A stretch of DNA of 64,000 nucleotides from Pseudolabrys sp. Root1462 (lineage in GTDB: Bacteria; Pseudomonadota; Alphaproteobacteria; Rhizobiales; Xanthobacteraceae): NCBI RefSeq assembly GCF_001426945.1, contig NZ_LMFS01000001.1:289412-353411 (forward strand). The letters are read 5' to 3'. Positions 52,567-61,933 of the stretch are shown piece after piece. The translations under genes and the position numbers were made by a program. The first letter of the stretch is position 1. Every line of letters starts with the position of its first letter. The notes beneath the pieces were generated by a model. It did not search any database, was not told the origin of the DNA, and saw only the letters and a list, made by a program, of their open reading frames with translations.

Positions 52567-53534
52567 AGCGGCAGGCTCGCGCCTTTGCCGGCGTCGCGGG
52601 CATGCTCGATGACGAGATGCGCCACAGCCAGATCGGCGATGGCAAAGCCGCGATAGCAGAACAGCGAGCGCGCCGTACCGGCCACAGGCTGGTCGACGCC
52701 GGCGATATGCACGAGATCGTTGCCAAAGCGCACCGTCGTCACAGGATCGCCGTTGATGTCATAAGGCGCTTTCGACTGCGCCAGGCTGTCCGTCACCAAA
52801 ACGTCGAATGCGGGCAGGCTCTCCGGAATCCAGCTCCGCCCGGTATCGACGGCGCAGGCGAAGGCGGCCTTCTTCATGCGCCGCGCATCGAGGAAGGCCT
52901 TGAGCCCCGGCGCGCCGGGCACCATCGAAATGACGATGTCGCATTGCGCGAGAACGGCATCCGCATCACCAGTGACCGTGGCATCGAGGCCGCGCTGCGT
53001 GGCGGCCGCGGCAAGCGACTCGGCTGAACTGCGGCTGCGACTGAATGTGAACGCCTGCCTCAGCCCGGGATAGAGATCGAGAAAGGCAGCGAGGTGGGCA
53101 TGAGCCTGCAGACCGGAGCCGATGAAGCCGATGCTCTTCGGGTTGGACGGCGCCATGCAGGACGCGGCGGCGGCCGACATCGCGGCGGTGCGCGTCAGCG
53201 TGACCTCGTTGCCGTCGAGTACCGCGATCGGCACGCCTGACTCGTAGTCACTGACGATGATCAGGCCGTTGATGCTGCGCGCAGTGCCGCCCGGCGGCAC
53301 CGGCGCGATCGCCACCCACTTCAGCGTTGCGATGCCTTGCGTACTCGACGCCGCCGGCATCGCCTGAAAGCCATGGCCGGCACCGAGCATCAGCGCGCTC
53401 TTCGGCAGGCTCAGGTTCAAACCCGCGGCGTGGTCGCGAAACGCCTGCAGCACGATCCGCCGCGCATCACCCGGCGGAATGGCGAGGCTCTGCACATCGC
53501 GTTCGGACAGATAGAGGAGCGTTCCGCTCATCAT
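52563..53534 (-). CDS. Ornithine cyclodeaminase/mu-crystallin family protein
   Basis: A 323-residue NAD(P)-binding protein. FQAMPAASSTQGIATLKWVA is the family's N-terminal site, LDGNEVTLTRTAAMSAAAAS the conserved loop, and SIGFIGSGLQAHAHLAAFLD the Rossmann motif. Members include ornithine cyclodeaminase, alanine dehydrogenase (archaeal) and ketimine reductase (mu-crystallin). Next to a D-amino acid dehydrogenase, reduction of a cyclic ketimine such as piperideine- or pyrroline-2-carboxylate is a reasonable inference. Both ends overlap neighbours by 4 bases. Confidence 0.88.
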   Translation of the reverse strand: MMSGTLLYLSERDVQSLAIPPGDARRIVLQAFRDHAAGLNLSLPKSALMLGAGHGFQAMPAASSTQGIATLKWVAIAPVPPGGTARSINGLIIVSDYESGVPIAVLDGNEVTLTRTAAMSAAAASCMAPSNPKSIGFIGSGLQAHAHLAAFLDLYPGLRQAFTFSRSRSSAESLAAAATQRGLDATVTGDADAVLAQCDIVISMVPGAPGLKAFLDARRMKKAAFACAVDTGRSWIPESLPAFDVLVTDSLAQSKAPYDINGDPVTTVRFGNDLVHIAGVDQPVAGTARSLFCYRGFAIADLAVAHLVIEHARDAGKGASLPL

Positions 53535-54826
53535 GCGAACCGACGCGCGGAGAAGGGCGTTGCATCATAGCCGGGCTCGCGGCCGGCGATCAGGGCGGCG
53601 ACCAGCTTGCCGCTGGCCGGCGCCTGGATCAGGCCGACATGTCCATGGCCGAAGGCGTGGAAGATATCCGGCGAACCGGAGGCCGCGCCGATGCAGGGCA
53701 GTCCGTCCGGAGTCGACGGTCGGTGGCCCATCCAGTAGTTGTCCGAACCGATACTCTTCTCGACCTGATCGGCCTTAGTGGCGAGGGCGGGAAATATGCG
53801 GCGCACATAATTGAGCAGAATCTTCGCGCGTCCCCAGTTCGGTGGCGCGTCGAGGGAGGCGAGCTCGACCTGGCCAGCGAGCCGCAAGCCTTGCGGCGTC
53901 CAGATCACGCCCATCTTGCCGTCGGACGGCATGAGGCCGGTCGGAATATCGAAGCCGGGATCGGGAATGACGACGTGATAGCCGCGCTCGGAGATCAACG
54001 GCACGTCGTCGCCGGCCTTGAGCGCGAGATCGCGCGAGCGCACACCGGCGGCGATCACGGCGCGGTCACAGGGCACGGGTTCGCCGTCAGTCAAGACCGC
54101 GGACAGACGGTTGCCGTTGAAGCTGAAGCCGGTCGCGCGCGCCTTTTTATGCGTCGCGCCGCGGCGCAGCGCCAACTGGAACAGCGCGCTGCAATAGGCG
54201 TTCGGATCGACGACCTGACCGCCGTCGTCGACCTGCATGCCGAGCGTATAGCTATCGTCAAGTTCGGGCACGCGCTGCCGCAGTTCGGCGGTTTCAACCT
54301 TTCGGAAACGGATGCCGAGGTTTTTGCGCAACTGCCACGCCTGGCTTTCCGCATCGATGTCGGCCTGTCCGGGATAGATGAACATCAGGCCGTTCTGGCG
54401 GATCAGTTTGGGATGTCCGGCTTCCTGCGCCAGCGCGGCATGGTCCTGCGCCGTGGTCCGGCTCAATTCGTAGCGCTGCGCGGCGCAGGCCTCGATCTGC
54501 TGCCAGGTGCGGCCGGCGAGCACGAAGCGGATGAGCCAGCCTGCGAGCGACGGCAGGTAGCGCCAGCGAATAATAAAGGGGCCGTTGGGGTCAAGCAGGA
54601 AGCCCGGGACCTGCTTCCAAAGACCGGGCGTCGACATCGGCAGCACGGAGCTTGGATTGAGCCAGGTGCCGTTGCCGTAGGAGGCCGCCTGCCGGCCGCC
54701 GGCTTCGTCCGGTTCTACGATGATGACGTCATGCCCATCGCGCTGCACTTCGAGGGCCGCGCAGAGCCCAACAATGCCGGCTCCGATAATGGCGATGGTC
54801 AGCTTGTTTTCGCTCGGCACGGTCAC
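53531..54826 (-). CDS. D-amino acid dehydrogenase-like flavoprotein (DadA type)
   Basis: A 431-residue FAD protein. IAIIGAGIVGLCAALEVQRD binds FAD, GTWLNPSSVLPMSTPGLWKQ and GWLIRFVLAGRTWQQIEACA resemble DadA, and YWMGHRPSTPDGLPCIGAAS with FHAFGHGHVGLIQAPASGKL forms the C-terminal FAD site. DadA enzymes oxidise D-amino acids to 2-oxo acids and feed electrons to the membrane. It follows the ABC ATPase by 6 bases in the reverse operon. Confidence 0.92.
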   Translation of the reverse strand: MTVPSENKLTIAIIGAGIVGLCAALEVQRDGHDVIIVEPDEAGGRQAASYGNGTWLNPSSVLPMSTPGLWKQVPGFLLDPNGPFIIRWRYLPSLAGWLIRFVLAGRTWQQIEACAAQRYELSRTTAQDHAALAQEAGHPKLIRQNGLMFIYPGQADIDAESQAWQLRKNLGIRFRKVETAELRQRVPELDDSYTLGMQVDDGGQVVDPNAYCSALFQLALRRGATHKKARATGFSFNGNRLSAVLTDGEPVPCDRAVIAAGVRSRDLALKAGDDVPLISERGYHVVIPDPGFDIPTGLMPSDGKMGVIWTPQGLRLAGQVELASLDAPPNWGRAKILLNYVRRIFPALATKADQVEKSIGSDNYWMGHRPSTPDGLPCIGAASGSPDIFHAFGHGHVGLIQAPASGKLVAALIAGREPGYDATPFSARRFA

Positions 54827-54832
54827 TGATTC

Positions 54833-55597
54833 TCAGCCACGGTTGTGGAAGTGGCTCAAGAATACACGAGTCGTCTCTTCTTTGGGATGGTCGATCACCT
54901 CCCGGGCCGGGCCTTCCTCGACGATGACGCCGTCGCGCATGAACAGGACGCGATCGGCGACCTCTCGGGCAAAGCCGATTTCGTGGGTGACAATGATCAT
55001 TGTCATGCCATCGGCGGCGAGATCGCGAATGACGTTGAGCACTTCGCCGACCAGTTCGGGGTCGAGTGCCGAAGTCACCTCGTCGAAAAGCATCACCGCC
55101 GGCTCCATCGCCAAAGCACGGGCGATCGCCACGCGCTGCTTCTGGCCGCCGGACAGCTTGTTCGGATAGACATCGCCCTTGTCGCTGAGGCCAACCTTGT
55201 CGAGGAGCTTGCGGGCGACAGCTTCGGCCTTCGCCTTCGGCATTCGCTTCACCGATAGCGGGCCTTCCATCACATTCTGAACCACGGTCATATGCGGGAA
55301 CAGGTTGAAGTGTTGGAACACCATGCCGGTGTTGGAGCGAAAGCGCGCCTGCTCGCGCGTGCTCGACAGCTTGGCATTGCCGTCGAAGGAGAAGGCATCG
55401 TCGCCGACCCGAATGCGGCCGCCTTCGGGAAGGACCAGCAGGTTGATGCACCGAAGCAGCGTCGATTTTCCAGAGCCCGATGGGCCGATAAGTGCCACGA
55501 CGGAGCCCGCCTCAACCTTGAGATTGATGTCTCGCAGCACGGCGAGCGCGCCGAAGCTCTTGCGCAACGCGGAAATCTCGATTTTGCAGTTGTCCAT
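54833..55597 (-). CDS. Amino acid ABC transporter ATP-binding protein, GlnQ/HisP type
   Basis: A 254-residue ATPase: Walker A ([20 protein letters not shown]), Q-loop ([20 protein letters not shown]), signature ([20 protein letters not shown]) and Walker B ([20 protein letters not shown]). The length and the [11 protein letters not shown] form are those of polar amino acid uptake (PAAT) systems. It lies 7 bases after the permease. Confidence 0.95.
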   Translation of the reverse strand: MDNCKIEISALRKSFGALAVLRDINLKVEAGSVVALIGPSGSGKSTLLRCINLLVLPEGGRIRVGDDAFSFDGNAKLSSTREQARFRSNTGMVFQHFNLFPHMTVVQNVMEGPLSVKRMPKAKAEAVARKLLDKVGLSDKGDVYPNKLSGGQKQRVAIARALAMEPAVMLFDEVTSALDPELVGEVLNVIRDLAADGMTMIIVTHEIGFAREVADRVLFMRDGVIVEEGPAREVIDHPKEETTRVFLSHFHNRG

Positions 55598-55604
55598 CCG
55601 CGCC

Positions 55605-56273
55605 TCAGTTGCTTTGCGCCAGGCGCCGTTCGGCCATCTTGACGATAACCGTGAGCGGCAGCAGGACCACGAAATAAATGGCGGCGATGGCGGTATAGAC
55701 TTCGAGGGCGCGATAGGTATCCATCGCCACGACCTGCCCTTGATACAGCAGGTCGGGCACCGCCAGCACCGACACCAGCGATGTGTTCTTGAACTGGATG
55801 ATCGATTGGTTCATCAGCGGCGGGATCATCCGCTTGATGGCCTGCGGCAGCACGATGCGTCGCATCACCCGCGCCGGCGTCATGCCGAGCGCTAACCCCG
55901 CTTCGGTTTGCCCGGATTCGATCGAGACGATCCCGCCGCGAATAACTTCGGCATAGAACGAGCCGCCGTACAGCGACAGGGTGATGACAGAGGCCGACAG
56001 TGCGTCAATCTTGATGCCGGTCAGCATCGGCAGTGCGTAATAGAACCACAGCAGCAGCACCAGGAGCGGCGTCAGCCGGAACATCTCGATATAGGCCCAC
56101 GACACCCAACGCAGCACCGGCGAGCGGGCGAGTTGCATCAGCCCCGCGACAAGGCCGATGAGCAGGCCCAGGATCACCACCGCGATTGTCAGGCCGATGG
56201 TCACACCGGTGCCGGCCAGAAACAGCCTGGAGTACTGCCAGATGACTTCGAAGTGCCAAGTATAACTTATCAT
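55605..56273 (-). CDS. Amino acid ABC transporter permease, GlnP/HisM type
   Basis: A 222-residue inner-membrane protein with about five membrane segments. The family motif [21 protein letters not shown] is present in full, preceded by [20 protein letters not shown]. It forms the channel of the polar amino acid importer, probably as a homodimer because no second permease gene is present. Confidence 0.94.
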   Translation of the reverse strand: MISYTWHFEVIWQYSRLFLAGTGVTIGLTIAVVILGLLIGLVAGLMQLARSPVLRWVSWAYIEMFRLTPLLVLLLWFYYALPMLTGIKIDALSASVITLSLYGGSFYAEVIRGGIVSIESGQTEAGLALGMTPARVMRRIVLPQAIKRMIPPLMNQSIIQFKNTSLVSVLAVPDLLYQGQVVAMDTYRALEVYTAIAAIYFVVLLPLTVIVKMAERRLAQSN

Positions 56274-56305
56274 TTATAAGCTCATTTGCGTGTCAGAAAC
56301 GGCAC

Positions 56306-56326
56306 GCCTCGCCGCGAAGGCGAGGC
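56306..56326 (-). other. Hairpin between binding-protein and permease genes
   Basis: GCCTCGCC (56306-56313), loop GCGAA, GGCGAGGC (56319-56326). A perfect 8-bp stem in the 95-base gap. Such structures often stabilise the upstream binding-protein mRNA and lower expression of the permease. A second small palindrome, CTTAT/CATTT/ATAAG, lies at about 56269-56283. Confidence 0.6.
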
Positions 56327-56368
56327 GAAGGCCCCCGACGAATGCCGGGAGCCTCCGCTGATCGTATC

Positions 56369-57214
56369 CTAGAACGTCACACCGGGCGGGATGTCGTCGA
56401 GTGACAGGCCGACATGCTCGAGACTGTTCGCCACCGCTGTCCGGATAATGCCGAGACCTTGCGAGTAGACGATCCAGGTGGTGAGGAAGTCCCGCCAGGT
56501 CTTGTCGGGCTCGCGCCGCACACCGGCGTTCGAGGTTGAGCCAAATAGTGGCTGCGGCACGACGACCTTGCCGAGCGCCGGATCCTTCTTCACCGCGCGG
56601 ACGCCGCCCATCCAGAAGATGCACTGTGCGTCGACGCGCTGGCTGCGCAAGGCCAAGGTCGCTTCGTCGATCGACTTGAACTTGACGAGCTGCGCTTTAG
56701 GGCAGAGCCGGCTGGCGACCTGGTCGTGCGCCGAGCCGACGTCGACCGAAATCTTGACTTTGGGATCGTTGAGGTCGTTCCAGGTCTTCGGTTCGAAGCC
56801 GGGACGCGCGATGACGACCAGCGCGCTGTCGTAAACCTTGCCCGTGAAGTCGATCGCCATGGCCCGCTGCGGCGTCGGATTGAGACCGAACATGACATCG
56901 ATCTTGTCCGATTGCAGATCCAGAATGGCATTGCCCCACGTGGTCTCGACCAGTTCGAGCTTCACGTCCATGTCGGTCGCGAGCGCCGACGAGATGTCAT
57001 AGAACTGGCCGCCCCATTTGCCGGTAGCATTGTCGCGGTACCACCACGGCAGGCCGGCGGCGACGGCGCCGACACGGACTTTCTTGGCAGCGATCACGCG
57101 ATCGAAGGTGTTCTGGGCGCCTTGCGCTTTCGCGGCGCCCGAAGCGAGTGTCAGAGCGGTGGCAGTGACGGCACCGGCGCCCAGCAAGCCTGCGAGATCT
57201 CGTCTTCCGATCAT
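56369..57214 (-). CDS. Amino acid ABC transporter substrate-binding protein
   Basis: A 281-residue periplasmic protein of the SBP_bac_3 family. The N terminus MIGRRDLAGLLGAGAVTATA resembles a Tat signal (GRRDL), with cleavage near AKAQG. KVRVGAVAAGLPWWYRDNAT, ETTWGNAILDLQSDKIDVMF and SVDVGSAHDQVASRLCPKAQ are typical. It captures a polar amino acid or related compound for the permease downstream. The ATG at 57214 has GGGGAG upstream. Confidence 0.9.
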   Translation of the reverse strand: MIGRRDLAGLLGAGAVTATALTLASGAAKAQGAQNTFDRVIAAKKVRVGAVAAGLPWWYRDNATGKWGGQFYDISSALATDMDVKLELVETTWGNAILDLQSDKIDVMFGLNPTPQRAMAIDFTGKVYDSALVVIARPGFEPKTWNDLNDPKVKISVDVGSAHDQVASRLCPKAQLVKFKSIDEATLALRSQRVDAQCIFWMGGVRAVKKDPALGKVVVPQPLFGSTSNAGVRREPDKTWRDFLTTWIVYSQGLGIIRTAVANSLEHVGLSLDDIPPGVTF

Positions 57215-57323
57215 AAGCAACTCCCCTTGGTTGAATCGTATTGTCGTCAGATTTCATCCGGCATTCGTAGCGGCTTGATCGCCGATGGGCACCGATCCCG
57301 GCCGATGTTGTCTGGTGCCCTTG

Positions 57324-58751
57324 TCATGCTGCGCCTCCTTCAAGGAGGACGCCGGGATTCATGAGGCCTTTGGGGTCAAACATCTGTTTGACGCGGCCCA
57401 TCAGTTCGTAGCGGAGCGGGTCGGCGAGGCGATGCAGCTCTTCGGTGAGCTTGCGGCCGACGCCATGCTCTGCGCTGAATGTTCCTGAATATTTCGCGGC
57501 GACGTCGTGGATGTCGCGTTCGATCTCGAGCGCGAAGGCTTCCGGGTCCTTCAGCGTCGCCCAGAACTCGTGCGAGAACATCAGGATATAGTGGACATTG
57601 CCGTCGCCGAGATGGCAGACGATTTCGACCACCGCCTGGGGATAGCGCGTCGCCGCGACCTTGTCGGCCTCGGCTATGAAGGCGGCCACGTCGGAGGTTC
57701 GGACCGCAACATCGAGAACGATGCCGATGCCTTCCTTTTTGTTGGCCTCGGATACCGAGTGCCGGACATGCCAGAAGTCGGCAGCCTGCTGTTCGGAGGC
57801 AGCGATTGCTGCGTCGAGCACGGCGCCGCGCTCGAGAAAACCGGTGAGCGTCGTTTCGAGAATGTCGCCCAGCGCCGTCGTCGAATCCTCGCTGCCGAGT
57901 TCGATCAGCACCGACCATCGCGGAATTTCAGGGAAAGGAAAGCGGACCCTGTCGATGTGCCGCTTCACCAGTTCGAACTGCGACGCGGAGACCAGCTCGA
58001 AAGCCTGGATGTAAGAACCGGCGCGGTCCTGAAACGCGGCGAGCAATTCGACTGCGGCGGCCGGGTTCGGCACCGAGACCCAGGCATGCGCGGCATTCGA
58101 CATGCGCGGATAGAGCTTCAATGTCGCGGCGGTGATGACGCCGAGCGTACCTTCGGCGCCGACGAACAATTGCCGCATCATGTAGCCGGTGTTGTCCTTG
58201 CGCAGCCCGGTGAGGTCGGAGAGGACCCGGCCGTCGGCCAGCACAACTTCGAGGCCGGCAACAAGATCGCGCATCGGACCATAGCGCAAAACCCCGGTGC
58301 CGCCGGCGTTTGTCGAGATCAGACCGCCGATCTGCGCGCTGCCCTCACTGCCGAGATAGAGCGGGAACTGGCGATTGATCGTGGTCGCGGCTTCATGCAG
58401 TTCGTTGAGCACCACGCCGGCATCGACGGTGGCCAGCCCGGTGGCGCGGTCGATGGCGCGAATCCTGTTCATCCGGCGCGTCGAGATGACGATGCCGGGC
58501 TTGTTCGGCCGGTCGCTCTCGGGCACGGCGCCGAAGCAGAGTCCGGTGTTGCCACCGACCGGAAATATCGGCTGATTTTCTTCATTGCAAAGCGCGACGA
58601 CGGCCGCGGCTTCTGCCGTGGTCGCCGGCGAGACCACCGCAATGGCCTTGCCGGTGCGACGCTGCCGCCAGTCCGACAGCCACGGCGCCATGTCGGCGGG
58701 ATCGCTGATCAATCCCTTGTCTCCGACGATGCTGCGCAAGCGGTCGAGCAA
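57324..58751 (-). CDS. FAD-linked D-2-hydroxyacid dehydrogenase (GlcD/D2HGDH type)
   Basis: A 475-residue flavoprotein of the FAD-binding type 4 / oxidase C-domain family. IFPVGGNTGLCFGA and QIGGLISTNAGGTGVLRYGP bind FAD; RKDNTGYMMRQLFVGAEGTL follows; the C domain ends with VCHLGDGNVHYILM and TFSAEHGVGRKLTEE, with His/Glu metal ligands. Such enzymes oxidise D-lactate, D-2-hydroxyglutarate or glycolate. The form without iron-sulfur domain fits D-2-hydroxyglutarate or D-lactate dehydrogenase. It follows the DapA-like gene by 15 bases. Confidence 0.9.
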   Translation of the reverse strand: MLDRLRSIVGDKGLISDPADMAPWLSDWRQRRTGKAIAVVSPATTAEAAAVVALCNEENQPIFPVGGNTGLCFGAVPESDRPNKPGIVISTRRMNRIRAIDRATGLATVDAGVVLNELHEAATTINRQFPLYLGSEGSAQIGGLISTNAGGTGVLRYGPMRDLVAGLEVVLADGRVLSDLTGLRKDNTGYMMRQLFVGAEGTLGVITAATLKLYPRMSNAAHAWVSVPNPAAAVELLAAFQDRAGSYIQAFELVSASQFELVKRHIDRVRFPFPEIPRWSVLIELGSEDSTTALGDILETTLTGFLERGAVLDAAIAASEQQAADFWHVRHSVSEANKKEGIGIVLDVAVRTSDVAAFIAEADKVAATRYPQAVVEIVCHLGDGNVHYILMFSHEFWATLKDPEAFALEIERDIHDVAAKYSGTFSAEHGVGRKLTEELHRLADPLRYELMGRVKQMFDPKGLMNPGVLLEGGAA

Positions 58752-58766
58752 GACGGCGTGTCCCAG

Positions 58767-59666
58767 TTAAGTGAGATTGATCGATTTGGCGTATTTGGCG
58801 GCCGATTGGAGCTTGGCCAGCGTTTCCGGCGCGGGGCCGAGCAGGGGCAGGCGCACGCCGCCGACCGGCATGCCGGCCATTTCCATGTAGGTCTTCAAGG
58901 GACCGGGGTTGGTCTCGGTGTAGATCGAGTCCACCACCGGATCGATGCGGTCCTGAACCTTGAGCGCTTCCTTGAGCTTGCCTTCTTTGGCGAGCGCGAA
59001 GATCTCAAGCCAGATCTTTGGATAGATCGTCGCCGAGGCGAGCACGCCTCCTTGGGCGCCGAGTGCGACGTGGGTCGCGAACAGTGGCTCTTCGCCGCTG
59101 AGGATGGCGATCTTGTCGCCGCAATATTTCACGGTACGGATGAAGTCCGGCATGTCATAGGATGAATACTTCATGCCGATGATCGAGCCGTCTTCCGACA
59201 TCGCCTGGACCGTGTCGGCCATCGCGGCGACGGTGGTGCGGCGCGGGATTTGATAAAGCATCACCGGCAGATCGAGATTGTCGCGATACTTGCGGAAATA
59301 GGCGCGCATGCCTTCCTGGGTGCCGGGCGCGTAATAAGGCGTCACGGTCATGACGGCCGCGGCGCCGGCGGCAGCGAAATCGCGGCCGGCCTCCAGCGCG
59401 TCGGCGAAACCGGTCGACAAGACTCCGGGGATCACGGGCTTGCCGCCAGCCGCATCGACACAAGCGGCGACGATGTCGCGCCGTTCGCTGCGGGAGAAAG
59501 CGGGATACTCGCCAGTGCCGCCGATCGGGACGATGCCTGACGCGCCGGCGGCGAGCTGAAATTTGACCAGCGCCTGAAGGCCCTTGGTGTCGACCGCGCC
59601 ATCCGCCGTCAGTGGCGTGACGATGGCGGTGAACAAGCCTTGGAGGTCGATCTTGGTGAGAGGCAT
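58767..59666 (-). CDS. DapA-family aldolase/dehydratase
   Basis: A 299-residue class I aldolase. GGTGEYPAFSRSERRDIVAA (49-68) is the carboxylate-binding loop, MLYQIPRRT holds the catalytic Tyr (Y138), and the Schiff-base lysine is K166 (IIGMKYSS). Members include dihydrodipicolinate synthase, 5-dehydro-4-deoxyglucarate dehydratase and 1-pyrroline-4-hydroxy-2-carboxylate deaminase. Being in a catabolic operon argues against lysine synthesis. First gene of the reverse operon and divergent from an XRE-cupin regulator. Confidence 0.9.
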   Translation of the reverse strand: MPLTKIDLQGLFTAIVTPLTADGAVDTKGLQALVKFQLAAGASGIVPIGGTGEYPAFSRSERRDIVAACVDAAGGKPVIPGVLSTGFADALEAGRDFAAAGAAAVMTVTPYYAPGTQEGMRAYFRKYRDNLDLPVMLYQIPRRTTVAAMADTVQAMSEDGSIIGMKYSSYDMPDFIRTVKYCGDKIAILSGEEPLFATHVALGAQGGVLASATIYPKIWLEIFALAKEGKLKEALKVQDRIDPVVDSIYTETNPGPLKTYMEMAGMPVGGVRLPLLGPAPETLAKLQSAAKYAKSINLT

Positions 59667-59772
59667 TCCGGGAAATCCCTACACAGCGCCGACCGTTGAT
59701 GCGCTCGCCAACTGACTTGAGGTCGTGACGGACGCTTTTTGGCGGCATTTTTCGTGCTTATAGCCTCATCGA

Positions 59773-59801
59773 CTATTTTATAGCTGTCAACATCAAAATA
59801 G
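59773..59801. promoter_or_regulatory. AT-rich inverted repeat in the divergent promoter region
   Basis: CTATTTT (59773-59779) and AAAATAG (59795-59801), in an AT-rich gap between the DapA-like operon and the XRE-cupin gene. TTATAGC occurs twice nearby (about 59758-59764 and 59778-59784). A likely binding region for the adjacent regulator. Confidence 0.4.
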
Positions 59802-59924
59802 AAAAATTGTACTATCGGAAAAATACGAGTGATTATTATAAATGAAGCGGTGTGGCTACATATGCTACAGCTTCGCCGTGCCGCCGCCGTTCTGTGCCTA
59901 ACAGGACGGGCAGGGAGATCAGGA

Positions 59925-60575
59925 ATGCCGGAAATTTCGCTAGTCGATCAAGAGGATAGGCTGTCGCCCGGGGGGCGGCGCGGCGATGTCGGTGGCAATG
60001 ACGATTCGAAAGCGCCGGTCGATATCGGCAACCGCTTACATAAGATCCGCAAGGCGCGGCGCCTGACTTTGCAGGATGCGAGCACGCTGACTGGCGTCTC
60101 GGCTTCAGCCTTCTCCAAGATCGAGCGCAATGAGCTGTCGCCGACGATCTCGACCATGCAGCGGATCGCCGAAGGCCTCGGCGTCGAACTGGTGACTCTG
60201 GTCGACGGCCAGAATGATGAGCCTGCCGGCTTCGGCGGCCGCCGCAGCATCACCCGCGCCGGCGCCGGTAGCGCGCACAACACGGGAACCTGTAACAACG
60301 TCCTGCTCTGCGCCGATCTTAAGAACAAGCGGGCGACGCCGATTCTGACGACCGTGACGGCACGCTCGACCGACGAATACGCCGCTTGGGCCAAGTCCGA
60401 CGCGGAAATCTTCGTCACCGTGCTCGAAGGCACCTTGGTCGTTCACAGCCGCTTGTACGAACCACTCGAACTCAACAAGGGCGACAGCGTCTATTACGAC
60501 GCAACCACCGAACACACTTGGACCTCGAAGGGTCCGAAGGATGCGGTGGTACTTTGGGTATTGGTCAATATCTGA
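59925..60575 (+). CDS. XRE-family regulator with cupin domain
   Basis: A 216-residue regulator. A Gly/Asp-rich N terminus is followed by an HTH (GNRLHKIRKARRLTLQDAST, then LTGVSASAFSKIERNELSPT; about residues 40-95) and a C-terminal cupin (EIFVTVLEGTLVVHSRLYEP, then LNKGDSVYYDATTEHTWTS). This layout is that of PuuR-like sensors of amines and amino acids. GGGAGATCAGGA lies before the ATG at 59925. It diverges from the eight-gene amino acid operon and most likely controls it. Confidence 0.92.
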   Translation: MPEISLVDQEDRLSPGGRRGDVGGNDDSKAPVDIGNRLHKIRKARRLTLQDASTLTGVSASAFSKIERNELSPTISTMQRIAEGLGVELVTLVDGQNDEPAGFGGRRSITRAGAGSAHNTGTCNNVLLCADLKNKRATPILTTVTARSTDEYAAWAKSDAEIFVTVLEGTLVVHSRLYEPLELNKGDSVYYDATTEHTWTSKGPKDAVVLWVLVNI

Positions 60576-60767
60576 GCGCCGTGTCTTACGGCTTCACTCA
60601 GCGGCCTTAGGGCGAAGACGGAATGCGAGCTGGCACGCCTGCGATGATGACGCCGTGGCTGGAGCCTGCGGAGTTTGGTGCGCTCGATTTGGATATCCTG
60701 AAGGAGCGATTGCCGGTAGGGCCTTGCGGCACATCGCTGCCTCTTGGCTTAAGCCAATGCCTTGCTC

Positions 60768-61871
60768 TTAAACGCTTGCTCGTTTGACGATGTGGAATCC
60801 CGTGTCGACGACTTTGCCTCTCGGCTTTTTGCCGGCGACACGCTTGATGATCATGTTCATCGATTCCTGCCCCATCTCGTAAGCGTGAGGTTGAAGCGTC
60901 GTTAGCCCCGGCGTGGTTTCCGAGGCGATTTCGTAATCGCCCCAGCCGGCAATGGCGAGACGGTCCGGCACTTTCCAGCCGCGTCGGCCGCATTCGAACA
61001 GGACGCCCGCGGCGACGATGTCGGTCGGGCAGAGCACAGCATCGAGCTTCGGATCGAGCTTGCAGAGTCCCTCAAGAGCTTTGGGACCGGCGCCGAAACC
61101 ATCAGCTTCATCGACAAGATAGAGCAGGTCCGAACGCAGCCCTTTGGCGACAAGCCGCTCCTGAAACGCGGGCACGCGCTCCGTAAAACGATGCGAGACG
61201 GCGCCGGCGTAGCCGATGAAACCGATCCGCTCGCGGCCGGCGTCGAGCAGCAGATCGACCATCGCGCGCGTTGCCGCGACCGTGGAGTAACCGACGGCCA
61301 GATCGAAGGGATTGTCGTGGACCCACGATTCGACCACCGGTACGCCGGTTTTGCGCATTAGGTCGATGGCGACGTCTTCGTGCTGGTCGCCGACCAACGC
61401 AATGCCGGCGACGCGCAGGCCGAGGAAGGTCTGGATGGCGGCAGTCTCTTGTTCCAGCGTGTCTGCGAGCTTCAGCACCAGTTCGTAACCCTGCTCGCTC
61501 GCCGTGTCCTGCATCCCGCGTACATATTTGTAAAAGCTCGAGTTTTTGATCGAGGGAATGACCGCGCCAATGACCCGGCTCTGGCCCGAGGCGAGATTGC
61601 CCGCCGCGTGGTTGGGGATGTATCCGAGCTTTGCAGCGATCTCGCGCACCCGCTGCCGGGTCTCTTCCTGGACGCGGGCGGGGTAGCGAAATGTGTTGGA
61701 CACCGTCATAGGCGAGACGCCGGCCGCGGCTGCGACCTTATGCATCGTCACTGGACCTGATTTTTCTCGTTGTTTCGACATTGCCGGTTCAACCTTTTCC
61801 GGAACGGAGGAGGCCGGAAAATCCTTGTCTTCAAGTGCCGCCGAATTCGCAATATCAGTCCCTTGACTCAT
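60768..61871 (-). CDS. LacI-family transcription regulator
   Basis: A 367-residue regulator with a LacI HTH (VTMHKVAAAAGVSPMTVSNT, hinge YIPNHAAGNLASGQ) and a periplasmic-binding-like effector domain (VIGAVIPSIKNSSFYKYVRG, AIAGWGDYEIASETTPGLTT). About 40 residues precede the HTH; the ATG at 61781 (MSKQREK) would shorten this. It resembles GntR-like members of the family, which sense sugars or sugar acids. It diverges from an ABC ATPase gene, with a perfect palindrome at 61895 between them. Confidence 0.93.
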   Translation of the reverse strand: MSQGTDIANSAALEDKDFPASSVPEKVEPAMSKQREKSGPVTMHKVAAAAGVSPMTVSNTFRYPARVQEETRQRVREIAAKLGYIPNHAAGNLASGQSRVIGAVIPSIKNSSFYKYVRGMQDTASEQGYELVLKLADTLEQETAAIQTFLGLRVAGIALVGDQHEDVAIDLMRKTGVPVVESWVHDNPFDLAVGYSTVAATRAMVDLLLDAGRERIGFIGYAGAVSHRFTERVPAFQERLVAKGLRSDLLYLVDEADGFGAGPKALEGLCKLDPKLDAVLCPTDIVAAGVLFECGRRGWKVPDRLAIAGWGDYEIASETTPGLTTLQPHAYEMGQESMNMIIKRVAGKKPRGKVVDTGFHIVKRASV

Positions 61872-61894
61872 ACCGGGCGGTAATGGTCAGATAA

Positions 61895-61908
61895 TTGTAG
61901 CGCTACAA
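61895..61908. promoter_or_regulatory. LacI-type operator
   Basis: TTGTAGCGCTACAA, a perfect 14-bp palindrome with the central CG of LacI/GalR operators, 24 bases from the LacI start and 26 from the ATPase start. It could control both directions. Confidence 0.75.
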
Positions 61909-61933
61909 ATCCTGTTTGGGAACGGTTCTCTGT

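Noticed and set aside
53327-54829. A 500-codon forward frame opposite the D-amino acid dehydrogenase gene
   Set aside because: Shadow of the DadA-type and cyclodeaminase-type genes on the reverse strand.
57507-59165. A 552-codon forward frame across two reverse genes
   Set aside because: It spans two well-identified reverse genes and has shadow composition.
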